NCBI GenBank assembly: GCA_039090855.1
Contig: CM077002.1
Span: 80,542,194-80,606,193 of the forward strand
Source of the DNA: Macrothele yani
Taxonomy: Eukaryota > Arthropoda > Arachnida > Araneae > Macrothelidae
Direction of reading: 5' to 3'
DNA length: 64,000 bases
Shown here: in pieces, positions 9,365-20,619 of the stretch
Numbering within the stretch: the first letter of the stretch is position 1
Layout: the number at the start of each line of letters is the position of its first letter
Position numbers and translations under genes: made by a program
Notes under the pieces: generated by a model
The model's database searches: none
What the model saw: the letters and a program-made list of their open reading frames with translations, nothing else
What the model was told of the DNA's origin: nothing

Positions 9365-9905
9365 TTGCTGCGCCAGCACTGGGCCATTGCTGACAGCCAG
9401 CACTGCCAGCAATGGCCCAGCACTATGTTGCCGCTTCCGAACCGTGAATGCTGGCTTCTGATCATTCGTCCGTAAGGGGCCCGGGTTCGAATCCCGGTCA
9501 GGCATGGATGTTGTGTTTGTCTTACGGCACTGGCTCTCTCACTTCCCTGGAACCAGTGACCCTAAATTAGGGACGGGCGACTGCTTATAGCCCATTGAGT
9601 TGCTCACGGTGGTCGTTAAACCTCCAATCAAAAAAAAAAAAAAAAAACCGTGAATAAAATGTCCGGGCGGCCAACAGAAGGGCCAGCAGTTCAGGCCAAC
9701 AACTGGCCTACAGTTGGCATCACATCAGTTGGCAAGCCACAATAGGGCCATCACTTGTCCATCACAGGCAGTAGCTGCCATAAGTGGCCCTTCAGCGGCC
9801 CTGCAAGCACGTGCCAGAAATGATGGCTAGCCTAATGTGGTCCGCTAGTTTGCCGGTAGTGGCAGCCAGAAACCACGTGACGTAACCGGTGGCTTGCCGA
9901 ATCTT
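9365..9905. repeat. TGGCC/GGCCA-rich segment, split by a SINE
   Basis: Both sides of the SINE at 9450-9645 are dense in TGGCC, GGCCA and CCAGCA words (9365-9445 and 9660-9905). At 9380-9417, CTGGGCCATTGCTG and CAGCAATGGCCCAG form an inverted repeat. The composition is unlike the surrounding AT-rich DNA. It may be an unclassified element; no boundaries or coding were found. Confidence 0.5.
9450..9645 (+). mobile_element. tRNA-derived SINE, family B, 5'-truncated
   Basis: Shares B-box GGTTCGAATCCCGG, GGCATGGATGTTGTG, ACCCTAAATTAGGGACGGG, CACGGTGGTCGTTAAAC and a poly(A) tail with the full-length copy at 56238. Target duplication AACCGTGAAT lies at 9440-9449 and 9646-9655. The A-box end of the head is missing, as expected from incomplete reverse transcription. 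Confidence 0.9.
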
Positions 9906-12489
9906 GGCCGCCAATTTCCTAGTAGTAGCGTTAAAAAAAAAAAAATCAAGGATAACCCGCAGTTTCCCAAAGCTACAACTTTTTTTTTCCCCTACCCTTA
10001 CGAAACTTGTGAATTACAACACCGCGCTAGGGAAATTTTCTCAACAGACCGGAAAAACGGCCGTTTGGATCTGGGTGGATACGAACCTGGGCCGTTGTAG
10101 CTCAGCTCTCTACCGAACGGACTAATTTGCCACGCACGAGTGTGTGCTTGAAGCTGTTTGTTTCGTGCGGAATGTGTAAATGAATGGTTCTCGTTTTCAT
10201 TTTACAATATTGCGAGGTATTTTTCATAAAAGTCAGTTTCATATAATCCATAAACTTATTTTTTCAACGTAACGATAGTTTTTTTGTTTGTTTTTTTACC
10301 TTAAGGGAACTTCACTCATTTTTAAGGAGTGTACATACTTAAACTCGCTTTCCAAAGTTTTATACTGTCTTCGTCGTCTTGAAAGGAGATTGTTGAATTA
10401 ATATATATTTACCCGGGTTCATGTCATATTCTGTTACATTTTTAACGTTGTATCTTTCCTTTCTGTTGCCCGAAGCTACATTTGTTTTAAAGAGGAAAGA
10501 TATTTTATTTTACTTCTCGTTATTTTTAGAAGCGAATTCCTCCCAGTCTTGTATATTCAACCCATGGATGAGTACATTATATCCACATAGCGTTGCCTTT
10601 TTTTTTCTTTCAAATAATTAATAAAACTTTGGTAAGCGTCAGAAGGACTAGCCCTTCCTCATAATGTCTTGGGTAATGAAGCGTAGAATAAAGGACTGGA
10701 AGAGAGTGCTTATTACCAGCGCCAGGTTTAGGTCAGTATTGCTGAGGTGAGAGTGGGAAAGGAATTGCTTTACCGTAGGTTTCGTAAAACCCGGCCGCTA
10801 TGGGAACATTTGTTTTTAGGCACCATTTTGTTTAGGTTCATCTACCTCTTAAAGGGTTGAAACAAGAACTGTTACGATAATGTAGTTTGACTGAGAAATT
10901 GGATAACTTTTTTTAAAAGTGCACTTCAGAATTTATATTTAGCTTTTCCTCATTATCTGCTAAAAAGAAATTTGCAGTTCATTTTAAAACAGTTCCGAGA
11001 AACGCTCTCAAAAAAGCCCATAGAATTTTCCCTCGGAAGTAAGTTAATGAATTCAGCCTGATCCACTAAACGAATTCTATGGAAATTTAACGAATTCTGT
11101 GCAAATTAATCACACCACAGAATTATTTCTTTCTGATTTTTTGTGAAAAATAAGTGTTCGTAAATGTTCCATCATAGTTATGATTGATTTCCGAACGCGC
11201 ATCACGCATTTAAAAGCAGAAACAGTTCTTTGTTAGCTTTCTCTCTTTGAATTATAACCACGGTAAGCGCATCTTCTTGAGTAATATATTTTATTAGAAA
11301 CGGTGAATATGTAGAAACTTAACTTTACATATAACTTTAGAAACTATGCATTCTCACTAACACATGCCGGAAATAAATAAAACTGGCAAGAAATAAAATC
11401 GTTGCAAGAAAAACAACTTTAAAATACTGTTGTGGTGCTAGAGATGAACAAGATGTTTAGACAGGTCATAGGAGTGAAGGTTTAGAAAATAAATAGCAGA
11501 GCGTTGATCTCATTGAGATGCTAGCTGCAGAAAATGAAAATGTGAAAGAGTATGAGAGTTAAATGCAGGAGAGGCAGGAAAAACGTGCTTGATCGTGAAG
11601 CCGAAGGTGCTGGCAATTGCCAATTTGGCCCCTGAGAACTAATTGGCAGTTTGATCTCCGATAAAGAATAAGCATTTTAGAGGAAAGCGACAGGCACCGT
11701 CTGGGATGATGTATGAAATCATGGAAGGTAACATCGAGCTAATTTTACCCGTGTTTTTTGATTGGCGATAGGGGTGCTCAATAAGATAGTTTTAGGTTCT
11801 TTTTCTTATCGTTTTACTTTCTTTATTTTTTATCCGCCTTTCCTCTTTATACCTTTGAGCAAATTCTTGCGAGCTAGAGATCAATTCCATGTGTAAATTT
11901 ATCTTACCTAATTGGGTGCATGCGACAAAGATTCCATGTTTTTTTGAGAGGGTCACTCATGCAGTGATGTGCAATTGATGTTAAAAAAACCGTCAGGAAC
12001 TTAAAGAAGAAGAGGATTTTACGGCGGTTAAAACACTAGTGAGGCCAGGAAAGGGGTTTCTGGAAGTGACAAGGCGAAATTAGTCGGTGGGAGGGAGGAA
12101 GGATTGTAAGTGTTAGATCTTGAGGTTTCAAAGACGTGTAAGTTAATTTTGCTCATGAACAGCCTTGGTTTCGGATTACGGGTCTTTTTTATTTAATATC
12201 TACGAGTAGATTACTGAATAAAAGCAGCTTCAACTAGCTTTCATTTGATGAAATAGGTGTCCCCCATTTTCGATGACATATTATCGATTCAATGAATAAT
12301 ATGAGTAATATTTGAAAATAAATATCCTCTCCGGACTTGGAGATATCGAGTATTATTGCATTCATCTGATTTCCGCCCGTTTGGCTGCATATATTCTCAG
12401 CTGTGTGAATCCAACAGTAAAAATGTAAACGAACATAAGTAACAAACATGGCTTTGAACCTTTGAACGACTTCTAAGGGCAAAATACTT
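9906..12489. other. Gene-free AT-rich interval with one tRNA-like remnant
   Basis: At about 10030-10140 the minus strand shows a B-box-like GGTTCGTATCC with flanking GAGCTGAGCTACAACGGCCC and the CGGCCGTTTTTCCGGTCTG motif also seen near 1100-1210, so a decayed tRNA-derived repeat is likely. The rest shows no gene, transposon or repeat I can name. Confidence 0.45.
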
Positions 12490-12712
12490 TTTTTTTCTTT
12501 TTCATTTGGTTTTTTACTTTAACGACCACTATGAGCAACTCTAAAGGCTATCAGCAGTGTCTCGTCCCTAACCTAAGGCCACTGACTTCAGGAAAGGGAA
12601 TGAGTCAGATAGGTGGATCTTCCATGCCTCTTCCTTGGACTCGGGTTTGGATCCAGCTTGTGGACTAGGCAGAGAGCTACACTTCTGACCACTCGGTCAC
12701 TGGGGCTGCGTA
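12490..12712 (-). mobile_element. tRNA-derived SINE, family B, old copy
   Basis: On the plus strand this reads T-rich, then AACGACCACTATGAGCAAC, TCGTCCCTAACCTAAGGCCA, CCATGCCTC and CGGGTTTGGATCC, the reverse complement of the family B body and B box. It is diverged, and no clear target duplication was seen. Confidence 0.7.
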
Positions 12713-13276
12713 AAAAGACTGCCTTGGCAGAGGAACAGACACCTACCTCTACACTTCCAATTCATATCTGCCGGTCATGATACAGTTACAGTTTCAATGA
12801 TTCGAAAGGATAATTGCTCCTTTCCGCTATGACATCGAGACAGTGGAATCTCTAATAACTCAGTGAGCGTATAAAACGGAAAAGCAAATTATCGCATTTC
12901 CTCACACGTTTTTTCCAGCGGGGAAAACCTTCGTCGACTGTTATTAACCCATTATTATCAAGGTATAATGGCTATTCATTAGTTTATCTATATTTGCTCC
13001 AAAATGCTCAAGAACAGAGTCATTACTACAGTTTCACTTTGAAAGACCTCTGAAACCGTCAAATTTCCTTAAACTTTTAAGTACATGAATCGAATTTTTC
13101 ATATTTCTAAGTTTCTGTTAAAAAAAAAAAAAAAAGGAAGAAAGGAAATAATAATGTATATTTTGTGTTTTTCGGCCAAGCTGAAAAACTGACCTACTCT
13201 CTAGTAAACCCATATAACAGTTCCTAAAAAGAAGGTTTTCTTTTGAAGTCAAATTTTCAAACCAAATCATTCAAAA
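12713..13276. other. Interval without recognised features
   Basis: AT-rich sequence with a poly(A) run at about 13121-13135. Nothing else was seen. Confidence 0.4.
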
Positions 13277-13513
13277 TTAAAACTTATCTTGCACAATTTC
13301 GTTTGGTAGCGATGAAGGGACTGTAGAATTTTGTTGGTGAACAGACCTCAGGTCGGGAGAAGACAATGTGCGATGCAGTATAACCTGACTGTGGCTGTCT
13401 CTTGGACATAAGGTAACATCAAGATCCCCCCTTCCCCAGAAACTACATTGGAAAGAAATGGGTCTTGATTCGCCTGAAACATCCCCAACAGATCTGTGCA
13501 CACTTCGACTCTT
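13277..13513 (-). pseudogene. mariner transposase remnant, middle part
   Basis: Minus-strand frames read RDPRVEVCTDLLGMFQANQD then VVSGEGGILMLPYVQETA. These align with the mariner blocks RVEVCTDLLDMF and VTGDETWI of the first catalytic region, where the DE is degraded to EG. Together with 16717-17125 this is one transposase, separated by the 3.2-kb LINE. The C-terminal half is lost or unrecognisable below 13277. Confidence 0.65.
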
Positions 13514-13524
13514 GGGTCTCGATT

Positions 13525-16500
13525 CATCATCATCATCATCATTGTCAACCATTATCAATCCACTGCTGGACGAAGGTCTCCCCAAGTTTCCTCCACAACG
13601 GTCTGTCTTGTGCCAGTCTCCTCCATGTCACCCCTGCATACTTTCGAATTTCATCCACCCATCTCCCATGTGGTCTTCTTCTGGGTCTTTTCCTGTCCCT
13701 TGGAATCCAATCTAAAATTTCGGCTGTCCATCGATGATCTGTCCTTCTGGCAGTATGTCCAGCCCATTGCCATTTCAGGGATTTAACTCTGATCATGATG
13801 TCTTCCACTCTTGTCATTTTTCGGATCCACGAGTTCCTCTTCTTATCTCTCCTTGTTACAGCAAGTATGCACCTCTCCATGCTGCTTTGAGTTGTCTGCA
13901 GCCTTTGTATGTCTCTTTTAGTTAAGGTCCACGTCTCTGCACCATACGTAAGCACTGGAAGGATGCATTGATTAAACACTTTTCTTTTAAGACATAATGG
14001 CATATTGCTCTTGAAAATTATGCTGTTTCTTCCAAAAGCTCTCCAGGCAAGTTTTGTACGCCGATTAATTTCTTCACCAATGTGACCCTCACTTGATATC
14101 TGCTGTCCAAGATAAACGTACGTGTCTGTTATCTCCAGCTTTTCTCCATCAATCGATAAATCTTCATTTCTTGTAAAAGCATTGAACATCACTTTTGTCT
14201 TCTGAAAGTTCATTTTTAATCCCACTTCTTTACTCTTGTCAGCAAGTTCCTGAATCATACTCTGCAGCTCTGATGGGGTAGTTGCAAAAATGACTATGTC
14301 ATCAGCAAAATGAAGGTGGGTTAGATAATCTCCATTAATCTTTATCCCTTTGTTTTCCCAGTTCAGTGATTGAAAGACATTTTCCAATGTGGCATTAAAG
14401 AGCTTCGGAGATATGGTGTCACCTTGTCTTACTCCTTTTCCAATTTTTATGTGTGTTGTATTTTCAAACAGCCGAATCTTTGCACTTGCATTTTCATAGA
14501 TGTTATTAATAATATTAATGTGTGCATCTTCAATACCGCAGGATTTCAGAGCCATTGTAACTGCTGATGGTTTCACCGAATCAAAGACTTTTTCATAATC
14601 GATAAAAGCCATGCACAATGGAAGTTCATATTCCCTCGCTCTTTCAATTAGTTCACTCAGTACGTGGATATGATCTATTGTGCTGTAGCCACTCCTGAAT
14701 CCAGCTTGTTCTCTCGGTTGAGCCATGTCCAGTGTTACCTTCAAGCGGTGTGAAAGAACTTTAGTGAAGATTTTATAAATTACTGATAGGAGGCTGATAG
14801 GTCTGTAGTTTCCGAGATCCTCAATGTCACCTTTCTTATGTAGCAGGATCATTGTAGCGCTGTTCCAATCCTCAGGAATCTTTCCTTCATTAAGGCATCG
14901 AGTGAAAATTTGGGCGAGTACTGTTTTGATTTCTCCACTTGCTTCTTGTATGATGTCTACAGTAATTCCATCTTCTCCTGGAGCTTTTCCTCGCTTCATG
15001 TTCTTGATTGCATGTGCAACTTCTGCTGGAAGGACTGGAGGAACTCTGGTACTGGTATCTTTCATGATGTCTGGAGTGCATATATCATCGCTTTCATATA
15101 ATTTGGAGTAGAAATGTTTCACTCTTGTCAAAATTTCGCCTCTATTTCTTGTTACAGAACCATCTTCTTTTCTCAGTGCCATAATCTGTTTTCTTCCCTT
15201 ACTGAGATGTCCCTTTGCTATCTTTAGGCTTTGGTTGTTTTCAATTGCTTTCCTCACTAGTTCACAGTTGAATTTTCTTACGTCTTCAGTGATACTTTTT
15301 CTTACTGTCTTGCATAGCTCTATATATTCCACTTTGGAAGTCATATCTTCTTTAGTTGTCCTCATCTCTCTTCTTTTTGCATCAACATTTTGGTTTTTCC
15401 TGATAATTTGTTCATATGCAACTTGGTTCTTAGACCCAGCTAATTTTGTTGCTGTTTCCATAAGAGCTTTGGTTACTTTTCTGTTAACTTCAGAGATGTC
15501 CACTTCTTCCGATGTTAGGCCTTCTAAAGCAGAAAACCTGTTCTTCAGTTCTAACTTGAAGGTATTATGGTGTTTTTTAAGGTTGGTTATGTCAATAGAT
15601 TTTGTTTGTCTTATGAGCTTGCCACGTTCAAGTTTAGTGTTGAGGTGCATCTTACATCTCACCAATCTATGGTCACTACCTGTGTTGAACTTGTTTAGCA
15701 CACTGCAGTCTTCTATGACGAATTTTTTTACACATAATAAAATCAATTTCACTTGTCGTCCCATTTGGATGTCTCCATGTCCATTTCCTGTGTGGCTTTT
15801 TCTTGAAGAAGGAGTTCAAGATGAAAAACCCTTCTGCCTCTGCAAACTCAACGAGAGTATTTCCACGCTGGTTTCTGTTGCCGTGACCGAATTTACCTAC
15901 TGAAGTTTCATTGTGTTGCCGTTGCCCTATTTTTGCATTGAAATCTCCCATAATTATCTTTAAGTGCTGCTTACCTTTATTATTTAGATGACAAATTTCC
16001 TCATAAAATTCTTCAATTTCTTCTTCAGGATGACTTGTGGTGGGTGCATAAGTTTGAATAATCTGAGCCTGGTATCTGTTCGAGAGTTGGATAACAAGTC
16101 GTGCAGCTCTGTCAGAGGAACTTTCAACTTCTACAACTTTATCCTTCAGTTTCTTGTTTATTATAAATCCAACACCACTAGTTCTGCCAGTATCTGTCCC
16201 ACGATAGTAGAAGAGATGTCCACTTTTCAGTTCGATGAGATCTTCTCCTTTTCTCCTTACCTCACTTAGCCCCACGATGTCCCACTTGATCCTTTGTAGT
16301 TCCTCTTCCAATTCAAGAAGCCTTGAATCAGAAGATAGGGAGCGTCCATTGTAAGTAGCCAAGGTCAGCATCAGATGGCAGCCTAGTCCGGTCCTCCGGG
16401 GATTCTTAGCACCCTCTGCCTTCATGTCGCACTGGCCGCTGCCTTGGCCAGGTACATTCCAGCTGCCGGAGACTGAGGGCCAAGATTTAAGTTGTGGAAT

Positions 16501-16716
16501 CATTTTGGGGGGGGGGGTTTGGCCATAACTCACCACGCTGGCCAAGCGGGTTGGTGAGTGTGGGATAGAATTTCCTCTGATCCCGATGGTATAGTTATAC
16601 CGCTATGGGCGGTCGTCAGAGCCCCTTTAGTGGGAACAGGATGCACCACGAGAAGGCGGGGTTGACATTTGTCAAGGAGAGGCTGTGATGTTACGCATCA
16701 CCTGACCTTACATCCC
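13525..16716 (-). mobile_element. RTE-like LINE, full-length insertion with 11-bp target duplication
   Basis: The element runs on the minus strand from 16716 to 13525 and ends in (ATG)n. Both sides carry the perfect duplication GGGTCTCGATT (13514-13524 and 16717-16727). Length is 3.19 kb: about 170 bases of 5' leader, an ORF of about 1,000 codons and almost no 3' untranslated region, which suits the RTE clade (single ORF, APE endonuclease plus reverse transcriptase, simple-repeat tail). The flanks are an old mariner transposase, so the insertion is nested. Another copy ends at 1-53 and a decayed one lies at 38466-39680. Confidence 0.9.
13545..16545 (-). pseudogene. LINE ORF: APE endonuclease plus reverse transcriptase, one frameshift
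   Basis: The N-terminal part (16545-15676) is an apurinic-type endonuclease: LATYNGRSL, SEVRRKGEDL (catalytic Glu), TYAPTTSHP, MGDFNAKIG and EIDFIMC; its last block, SDHRLV, lies in the next frame. The second part (15764-13545) is a reverse transcriptase with GKAPGEDGIT, NYRPISLLSVIYK, AFIDYEKVFDSV, GVRQGDTISPKLF and HFADDIVIFA, then a long C-terminal region (AWRAFGRNSIIFKSN, WQWAGHTARRTD). All catalytic residues I can check are present. The only lesion found is one extra A in a run of seven (15723-15729), which shifts the frame between the two parts. It could be a real mutation or an assembly error, so the protein may be intact. Confidence 0.88.
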
Positions 16717-17125
16717 GGGTCTCGATTATCCTTGGTTAATTGGTGTGAAACCCACTCACTTTATACACACTTTTCAATATTCCAAATCATGAATCAATCC
16801 TTCCACAGCACTATGATCACAGTGCAGTGCATCACAGATCTCCCAAATGGTCACGTGTCGATCACTCCGAATGAGTTAATCAGCTTGTCATTGGCTCTCG
16901 TCGATGACTACAGTTGAAGGCATTTCGCTCCGTTGCTCCTCATGCAGTCTCTGAGGTACTCCTGCTTGAAATTTCGTTATCAATTTTCTGGTATTACTGA
17001 TGTCGCTTGTTGCATTTTCATAAACATTTTTCAGTCCTATATAGATCTTTGTAGTTTTACAACTTTCCATTTCCCCAAACCCAATAACCGCTCTTTGCTT
17101 CCCAATCTTTTTCTTTGACCACTCT
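16717..17125 (-). pseudogene. mariner transposase remnant, N-terminal part
   Basis: Minus strand from about 17119: KIGKQRAVIGFGEMESCKTT, KIYIGLKNVYENATSDISNT, LITKFQAGVPQRLHEEQRS and STVVIDESQ. This matches the N-terminal helix-turn-helix of mariner transposases (a QRAVIKF...NVYG...VRKW...FKAG pattern). Further down, in other frames, come WEICDALHCDHSAVEGLIHD and VCIKWVGFTPINQG, corresponding to the second helix-turn-helix and the VSARWVPRLLT block. It continues at 13513 beyond the LINE. Confidence 0.7.
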
Positions 17126-17153
17126 AAGCACAAAATGGTGCACGTTTGCTTCT

Positions 17154-17356
17154 TTTTTGGAGGGAAGGGGGAGGGGATTAGCAACCACTGTGAGCAACTA
17201 AATGGGCAGTCGCTCGTCCCTAATTTAGGGCCACTGGTTTTAGAGAAGGAAGAGAGCTAGTGCCTTACTACAAACACAACACCCATGGCTTACCGGGACT
17301 CAAACCCGGACCCATCTCGGACGAATGATAAAACCACTGCGCCCCCGGAGCGGCCG
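17154..17356 (-). mobile_element. tRNA-derived SINE, family B, with 11-bp target duplication
   Basis: Reverse complement of the family B body and head: AGCAACCACTGTGAGCAAC, CCCTAATTTAGGGCCACTGG, GACTCAAACCCGGACCC and ACCACTGCGCCCCCGGAGC. The duplication CGTTTGCTTCT lies at 17143-17153 and 17357-17367. The tail is G/A rich on the plus strand and not a clean poly(T). Confidence 0.9.
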
Positions 17357-17367
17357 CGTTTGCTTCT

Positions 17368-18802
17368 ACAAATTTTTGTGACAATATTTCTAAACTTACT
17401 GGAGTTATTGGCAAAAAAAAAAAAAAAAAAACGTTACTTTTAGGTCAGTCCTTGTATAAAAGAAAGAATTGTCAAAGCCAAAAAATGTAAGTATTGCATT
17501 TTGAATCTTTATTAGCATATATTTTTCTAATCCAGACTTTGAAGATTCAATATTTGCCAAGTTAAAATGACGAAGAACAAATCTCATAAACTCAATATAT
17601 CCGGTTAAATCTGATTTCACGGCAGTCACTTTGTATCCTTTGGGAAAAATTAGTTGTAAAACAGCGTAATGTGCTAATATTTTTAAAATTGGTGCATCAC
17701 TCAGTTGCAGTTGGTTTTAGGATACATAAAACATAAAAAAAATTGTGGTAACTATTAAATTTTTTTTATTTTTTAATGAAACGTACTCTCCGAGGTATGT
17801 AGGATAATCCCGAATTCTTGATTCCTACCCTGCCCCTTTGCTGTAGAAATTGCTGGTAATGTCATGCTTTGAAGAATAAATAGTCCTTGTGCCTCTTGGA
17901 ATATCTTGGGTTAAAAGCACTATAAATTTCGTCCGATTCTTCTTTTTTTGTCCAAGGCAAGTTTCTCCATGGAAACATTTTTTTTAAAAAGCATTGTATT
18001 TAAAAATTTTGCCGTTGAAATATTCTTTCGAAAGATATGTAAGTTCAAAAACTTTAGAAAACATTCCACATTTTACACTCTGTATGAACTGCGCAATTTT
18101 CGAAAGAATTTTATTTGGATTTCATTATCATTTTTCTGTCAAACGCAACGTGTCTGAAATACCCAGAAAAGATGGTTCTGGTTTCTTCGTTCCATACATC
18201 CTTGTAAGCCACTGGAATTTTACAGGAGCTTTTTCCTCAATTTCATGATCTTCAACCCTCGCCAAAGGTTGCACAAGAAAATTGTGACCCATTAAGTTCC
18301 TGAGAGCACTCTTTAATATATAATCTTGCGGAAATCTCTTCATCGCCAGCATTTCACTTCAGTCAGAATTAAGACATTCAACATAGTGAACTTTGGCCTT
18401 TGCACCTGAGTCGTGGTACCAGAGCATGATTCGGCGTTCCTTTTGTTGAGAGAACCTCCTGAAAATGCCACGTGACGAGACTTAAAATTGACCCCACTGG
18501 GTCAGTTTTAATGCGTTGGGAAGATACGGTAAAGTCATAAGTGTCTGCTTCTTGTAAGAAGTCGTAGCTTCTTTTGCTGAATGGCTTCTTAAATTTCGGA
18601 GAAAGGCAAGAGGGTGTGAAAATTAGGGGCCCAATAAGAGGGTAGCACCTTTAATCGAGACGATGTTTTGACATGACGATCTTTAAGATCGGAATGGTGT
18701 CACGTGAATTGAATCTATTACAGCAGCTGGAAATTATCACCCACGCCACTTCACCTATTCGAGAAGAAAAAAAAAATCAAAAAACGATCGGTTTAGATCT
18801 TC
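17368..18802. other. Interval without recognised gene
   Basis: A minus-strand frame at 18128-18352 (74 residues, including EIEEKAPVKFQW) has fairly protein-like composition, but I do not recognise it, and flanking frames are broken. No transposon ends were seen. An A/T-rich run lies at 17415-17430. Confidence 0.35.
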
Positions 18803-18982
18803 TGTAACGTACCAGGAGATGTGACGTACCTGCCAGAAGGACGCACACGACATAAAGGCAGATAGGAATCAGAATAACCGTCCGCGTAGCTCAATTGGTA
18901 GAGTGGCTTATTCCGGAATGAGGGGATCCGGGTTCGAATCCCGGCGTAGACCAAAAATGACGGAGAAATTTACTTCGTTATA
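18803..18982 (+). mobile_element. Solo LTR of the tRNA-bearing miniature retroelement
   Basis: Exactly 180 bases, from TGTAACG to CGTTATA, flanked by the 4-bp duplication CTTC (18799-18802 and 18983-18986). The first 75 bases equal those of both LTRs at 38899 and 39223. The second half holds a tRNA-like block: A box TAGCTCAATTGGTAGAG and B box GGTTCGAATCC. A tRNA scanner would probably report a tRNA or tRNA pseudogene here; the flanks show that it is part of an LTR. Confidence 0.85.
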
Positions 18983-19132
18983 CTTCCCCGTAATTTCTGT
19001 TCACAGTGATGCAAAACAAATTTTTACTTTGAAAATTACTCTTAAAAGCATAATCGCTAACTCTTTTCATACCCTGATATGCTTTCATAGCTTTTGTTCA
19101 GTCACGCAGTTAAAATATTTTACAGATCGCTG

Positions 19133-19330
19133 CGGGAACCATGTGGCGTAGGTTGCTTACCATTCGGCTTAGCTGAGTCTGGGTTCGCGTCCGGTTGAAG
19201 CATGAATACTCTGTTAGTCTTTTGGCACTGGCTCTTTCTCTCTCCCCCGGAACCAGTAGTCACAGATTGGAGACGGACGTTTGCCTCCTTGGTCGCTAAC
19301 ACCCCCTACCCCCCGCGGAAAGAAAAAACT
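19133..19330 (+). mobile_element. tRNA-derived SINE, family B, old copy
   Basis: GGGTTCGCGTCCGG, AAGCATGAATACT, TTGGCACTGGCTC, GGAACCAGTAGTCAC and GACGGACG follow the order of the family B body. The 3' end is degraded (CCCCCTACCCCCC), and no duplication was found. Confidence 0.65.
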
Positions 19331-20600
19331 TTGAAAGCACATTACACGCCATGTTTTTAGCCATTTACAGGTATTTGTTTGGCAAAACACATATTTGTAA
19401 ACACACCGTCAAATTATGTCCTACCACGCTGTTTATAACAAGTAGTTTATTCGCCAGTGAGGGTGATTGCGCATTTTGATGAGTGATTACTTATTTTTGC
19501 ACATGCGTTATACTTAACACTCTTGTTTTGTTCCTACGGCTATACCCAAAAGTATTAACTCTTGAAACAACGATATAATGACGGGAAGATTACACCAAGT
19601 AACAATTAGCCTTGATAAAATCTTCCGAAAGCACCTAAATTAACGTCCGTTATTCATTAAAGTAAAGCGATAAAAAATTTATAAAGGTGTGTGGCCTGGT
19701 TCAAAATTATGTCGCTTAACTTGGTTCAAACATGAAACAAACTGATCAAAAAGAACATATCCTTTGTTTTGAAGAACTTGTAAAAGGGTCAAAAGAGAAA
19801 GACTGGTATACTCTCATTCTTGTTTTCCTTGAAGTGGGTATTCAAAATCAGAAGATTCTGCTGCTATTTGCAATAATACTCGATTCCACACGTGAGAGCA
19901 TACGTATTCTGGTAAATTAATAACTACATTTTTATGAATTTACGTACCTTCGATTCAGCTTGTCAAAGTCAATATTTTACCAGGGAAAAACGCTAAGTTT
20001 CAAAGTTTTCCCACGAAGCTATTATTTTGGAATTTATTTCACTTTGACAGTTCATTCCAATAAACATCACGTAAGATTCATATATAGAGGTCATTTATCT
20101 TTGGTAAGTGCTTTCTGACAATTTATCGCCCAAAAAGTATTACCGTGCTCTTTGTATAAAAATGTGTATTTATCGTATTTGCACAAAGAGATGATTTATT
20201 TAAAGATAAATTACCTGTATCCAAATGGCTGCATAAACGCTAGCAATATAAATGATCCTTTGCGTAAATATTAATACGTTCATGAACTCCCCCAATTTTT
20301 TTGTCCTTCTGCACGTTTTGGGGATAAGGGTAACAGTGGACTGCACCGAAACTTAAATCATGGATATCCATGGTTTATGTGTTGGTCAGGTTATACCGTG
20401 TCAGACAGACTCTTTCATGGAAACAATTTCACTTATGATTTTGTGATATCCGAGATGTTAATGAGATAAAAAACGACAAACAAACTAACATCATAGCTAT
20501 GATTTCAGTACAACAGACGTTGTTGTGCCAGAGATTAGATGAGGCATGCAGCTCCAGAGGAAGCTTTTCTTCTCTGAGGGGTATTTAAAATTTCAAACCC
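19331..20600. other. Interval without recognised features
   Basis: AT-rich sequence. No coding, transposon ends or tandem repeats were recognised. Confidence 0.4.
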
Positions 20601-20619
20601 TTCGACTACATATGTAACC

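Noticed and set aside
12234..12482. 82-residue minus-strand frame as a C-terminal piece of the nearby mariner
   Set aside because: No mariner motif (such as the SPDLAP block) was found, and it is 800 bases away from the last recognised mariner block.
15235..15903. 222-residue plus-strand frame rich in Ser and Leu
   Set aside because: It is antisense to the LINE ORF; the minus strand carries all recognisable domains.
13545..16545. Assigning the LINE to a named RTE family
   Set aside because: Domain order, tail and motifs support an RTE-like LINE, but naming the family needs a phylogeny that I cannot run.
18128..18352. 74-residue minus-strand frame as a gene
   Set aside because: Composition is plausible, but there are no splice sites, no recognised family and broken flanks. 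Left as unproven.
18860..18955. Functional tRNA genes at 18.9, 32.5, 39.0, 39.3 and 61.1 kb
   Set aside because: All lie at the same place within the same 163-180 bp LTR, and the anticodon stem does not pair. They are repeat-borne tRNA-like sequences.
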